In this document: piece after piece, positions 62,578-64,000 of the stretch
Numbering within the stretch: the stretch's first letter is position 1
How the letters are laid out: every line of letters starts with the position of its first letter
From: Heloderma charlesbogerti
Taxonomy: Eukaryota > Chordata > Lepidosauria > Squamata > Helodermatidae
Assembly: GCA_026122225.1 (NCBI GenBank)
Contig: JANEZZ010002244.1
Coordinates: forward strand, 1,482,501-1,546,500
Direction: 5' to 3'
DNA: 64,000 bases
The notes under the pieces: generated by a model
What the model was told of the DNA's origin: nothing
The model's input: only the letters and a program-made list of their open reading frames with translations
The model's database searches: none
Program-made: the position numbers and the translations under genes

Positions 62578-63056
62578 AGTGCAATCCTATACACACAGCT
62601 TCAGCTCCATTGAGATCAGTGGGACTTACTGTCAGGGAGGGATGTCAGAGAAATCTGCAATGGAACCGAATGAGTTTGGATTTTTATGAATCTGACCTGT
62701 GAATTCCGCAGTGGACTGGGTTTCCCTCAGTCAGGCAGATTCTGCAAACTTGCAGACCATTTTTCTAACCTTCAGGAATGTAGAAAAATATGCAATTTTT
62801 TTTTTTAAAAAAGGCCCAAAACATGCATTTTCCCCATAGGTTAAAGAGTGAAAATACACATTTGGGGGAGAATTGTGCATTTGGGAGGAATTTGTGCATT
62901 TTTCACATGCAAATTTGGAAACTAAAAAATAAATCACATTCCATCAATGGGTGGACAACAGAACAAAAGGCACTTAACACCCTGTGAAACACAGACGGTA
63001 TGGATTTTACACAATCCATACATCCCTGCTCTCAGCTAAGTTTATATAGGATTGCA
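62578..63056. mobile_element. Small GTGCAATCCTATA MITE, split by an element
   Basis: GTGCAATCCTATACACACAG ... GTGGGACTTACTGTCAGG (to 62636) and CTCTCAGCTAAGTTTATATAGGATTGCAG (from 63029) are the two halves of one small MITE, as in 62234-62319. The 392-bp element at 62637-63028 sits between them. Confidence 0.75.
62637..63028. mobile_element. hAT-like element, module-poor, in a small MITE
   Basis: GAGGGATGTCAGAGAAATCTGC ... ATCCATACATCCCTG. The flanking octamers CTGTCAGG (62629-62636) and CTCTCAGC (63029-63036) agree at 6 of 8. The left half contains a hairpin (AATCTGACCTGTG / AATTCCGCAGTGG type) and the right half contains GTGCATTTGGGAGG / TTTGTGCATTTTTC words, as in 40515-40886. No ORF. Confidence 0.7.
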
Positions 63057-63430
63057 GCCTTAGTTGACTTTTGAGATATTTTATTCTTTTTGTCTGCTTC
63101 CTGCCCCCTACCTGCCTCAGACAGTGTGCCAGAGTGCCATTTTCAATATAGTGTTTTGATTCCATGAATTCCACAAACTACAGTACAAAATGAATCAGGA
63201 AAAACCAAAAGCACAATATCAACAGGCCCAATGCAAGTACAATCAAACTGAAACACATTTTGAGTTCTGGAGCTCATCTTCAGATGCCAAGTTAAAATAC
63301 AAATTAACACTTATACCTTAAATTTATCTAGAATTAAAACATATTCTCAATTATAGTTATCCCATGATTATTATTGCCAGTCTTTAAATCCAGTACTATA
63401 TTTTGATCTGGCAACAGTTATCCATGCCAG
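63057..63430. other. Unassigned sequence
   Basis: No recognised gene or repeat. Confidence 0.4.
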
Positions 63431-63825
63431 AGAGAGCAATCCTATGGCCGCTAGTCAGTGGATATGTGGTTTTCCGGGAACCAACCTTCCCCCACTTCTG
63501 AGCTGCCTCGCAGGCAGAGTGGAATTGCCCCACGCTCCACTGCGGAGCAGCCAAAACAGGGCATTCCGGGTGTTTGTGTGTGTGTGTGTTCCAGGATGGG
63601 GAAGGCGGAAATGCCGGTACGACACATCCTATGTGTGTCCGGCAGCCTCCTCCCCCACTCTGCCTTTCCTTGTCTAGACAGCCGAAATAAGCTGTCTAGC
63701 TGCAAATGCAGGGCAGGAGAAACGTGGAGGGAACGATCCCATCCGTGCTTCTCCTGCCCTGCATTGGATAGGCAGTTGCCTCTGAGTTCAGGGGCAGCTG
63801 CTTATCCCCATAGGATTGTGCCCTT
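63431..63825. mobile_element. Long MITE with CAATCCTAT ends, copy 2
   Basis: GAGCAATCCTATGGCC ... CCATAGGATTGTGCCCTT has inverted ends. It is homologous to 53971-54364 throughout, with a (GT)n expansion at 63572-63588. It is non-coding, with GC-rich frames on both strands. Confidence 0.75.
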
Positions 63826-63829
63826 AGTT

Positions 63830-64000
63830 ACATCATGGTTAGACTACTGTAATGTGCTCCACATGGGACTACCCTCGGAGAGTGTCCAGAAGCTTCAATG
63901 CAAGCAAAATGTGGAAGTTTGTTTGCTAACTGGTGCCTGGTATTGTGATCGCATCACTCCAATATGGAAAGAACTGCACTGGTTGCCAATTATTTTCCAG
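63830..64000 (+). pseudogene. L2-type LINE fragment, runs off the window
   Basis: It encodes 'RLDYCNVLHMGLPSESVQKLQCKQNVEVCLLTG' with some substitutions, then 'ITPIWKELHWLPI', the L2 reverse-transcriptase block that follows the catalytic core. The right end is outside the window. Confidence 0.7.

Overview
The window looks like intergenic or intronic DNA of a squamate reptile (lizard or snake). This is inferred from the repeat content: BovB/RTE LINEs, CR1 LINEs ending in an ATTCTATG-type tail, L2-type LINEs, an endogenous retrovirus, a solo LTR and many MITEs. I recognise no host protein-coding exon, no tRNA and no intact functional RNA gene in 64 kb. Every coding signal I trust belongs to a decayed mobile element.

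The most distinctive content is a family of non-autonomous, hAT-like DNA elements. They end in TAGGGATG...CATCCCTA and are flanked by 8-bp target-site duplications (TSDs). Clear or partial members lie at 1-579 (two fragments), 2570-3430, 5632-6394 (nested in 5490-6667), 8821-9182, 12630-13515, 13601-14458, 16855-17404, 50421-51361 and 51788-52542. Their interiors are palindromes at several scales. Short hairpin modules of about 35-45 bp (an R type carrying GATAGGCTACGTAA, an S type carrying TAGTCTACGTAA, an M type carrying CAAATGGCGGC) are arranged symmetrically in larger palindromes of up to about 400 bp, and one end (A) is itself a hairpin. A second set with similar termini but no R/M modules lies at 40515-40886, 55025-55488, 57223-57784 and 62637-63028.

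Layout: 0-6.7 kb holds palindromic elements, two BovB fragments inserted in the same target site, and an L2 fragment. 6.7-15 kb holds unassigned sequence, an unclassified repeat split by a palindromic element (8.4-9.4 kb), an ERV-related repeat (11.9-12.6 kb) and two adjacent large palindromic elements. 15-22 kb holds L2, CR1 and another LINE fragment. 22.4-31.75 kb is one BovB LINE split by a 6.5-kb minus-strand endogenous retrovirus (24394-30903) with two LTRs, a tRNA-His-like primer site, a gag-protease remnant and a broken env, and with no visible pol polymerase or integrase. 33-50 kb holds CR1, a 5S-rRNA-derived fragment, palindromic MITEs, a solo LTR (39776-40313), L2 and BovB tails. 50-58 kb holds two more palindromic elements, CR1 and an LTR. 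58-64 kb is mostly unassigned AT-rich DNA with L2 fragments and MITEs.

Nothing here forms an operon or pathway. The order of events is readable from nesting: BovB, then ERV inside it; BovB, then palindromic element inside it; L2, then palindromic element in its tail; palindromic element inside palindromic element. Repeat-family names rest on recognition of translated motifs and characteristic 3' ends, not on any database search.
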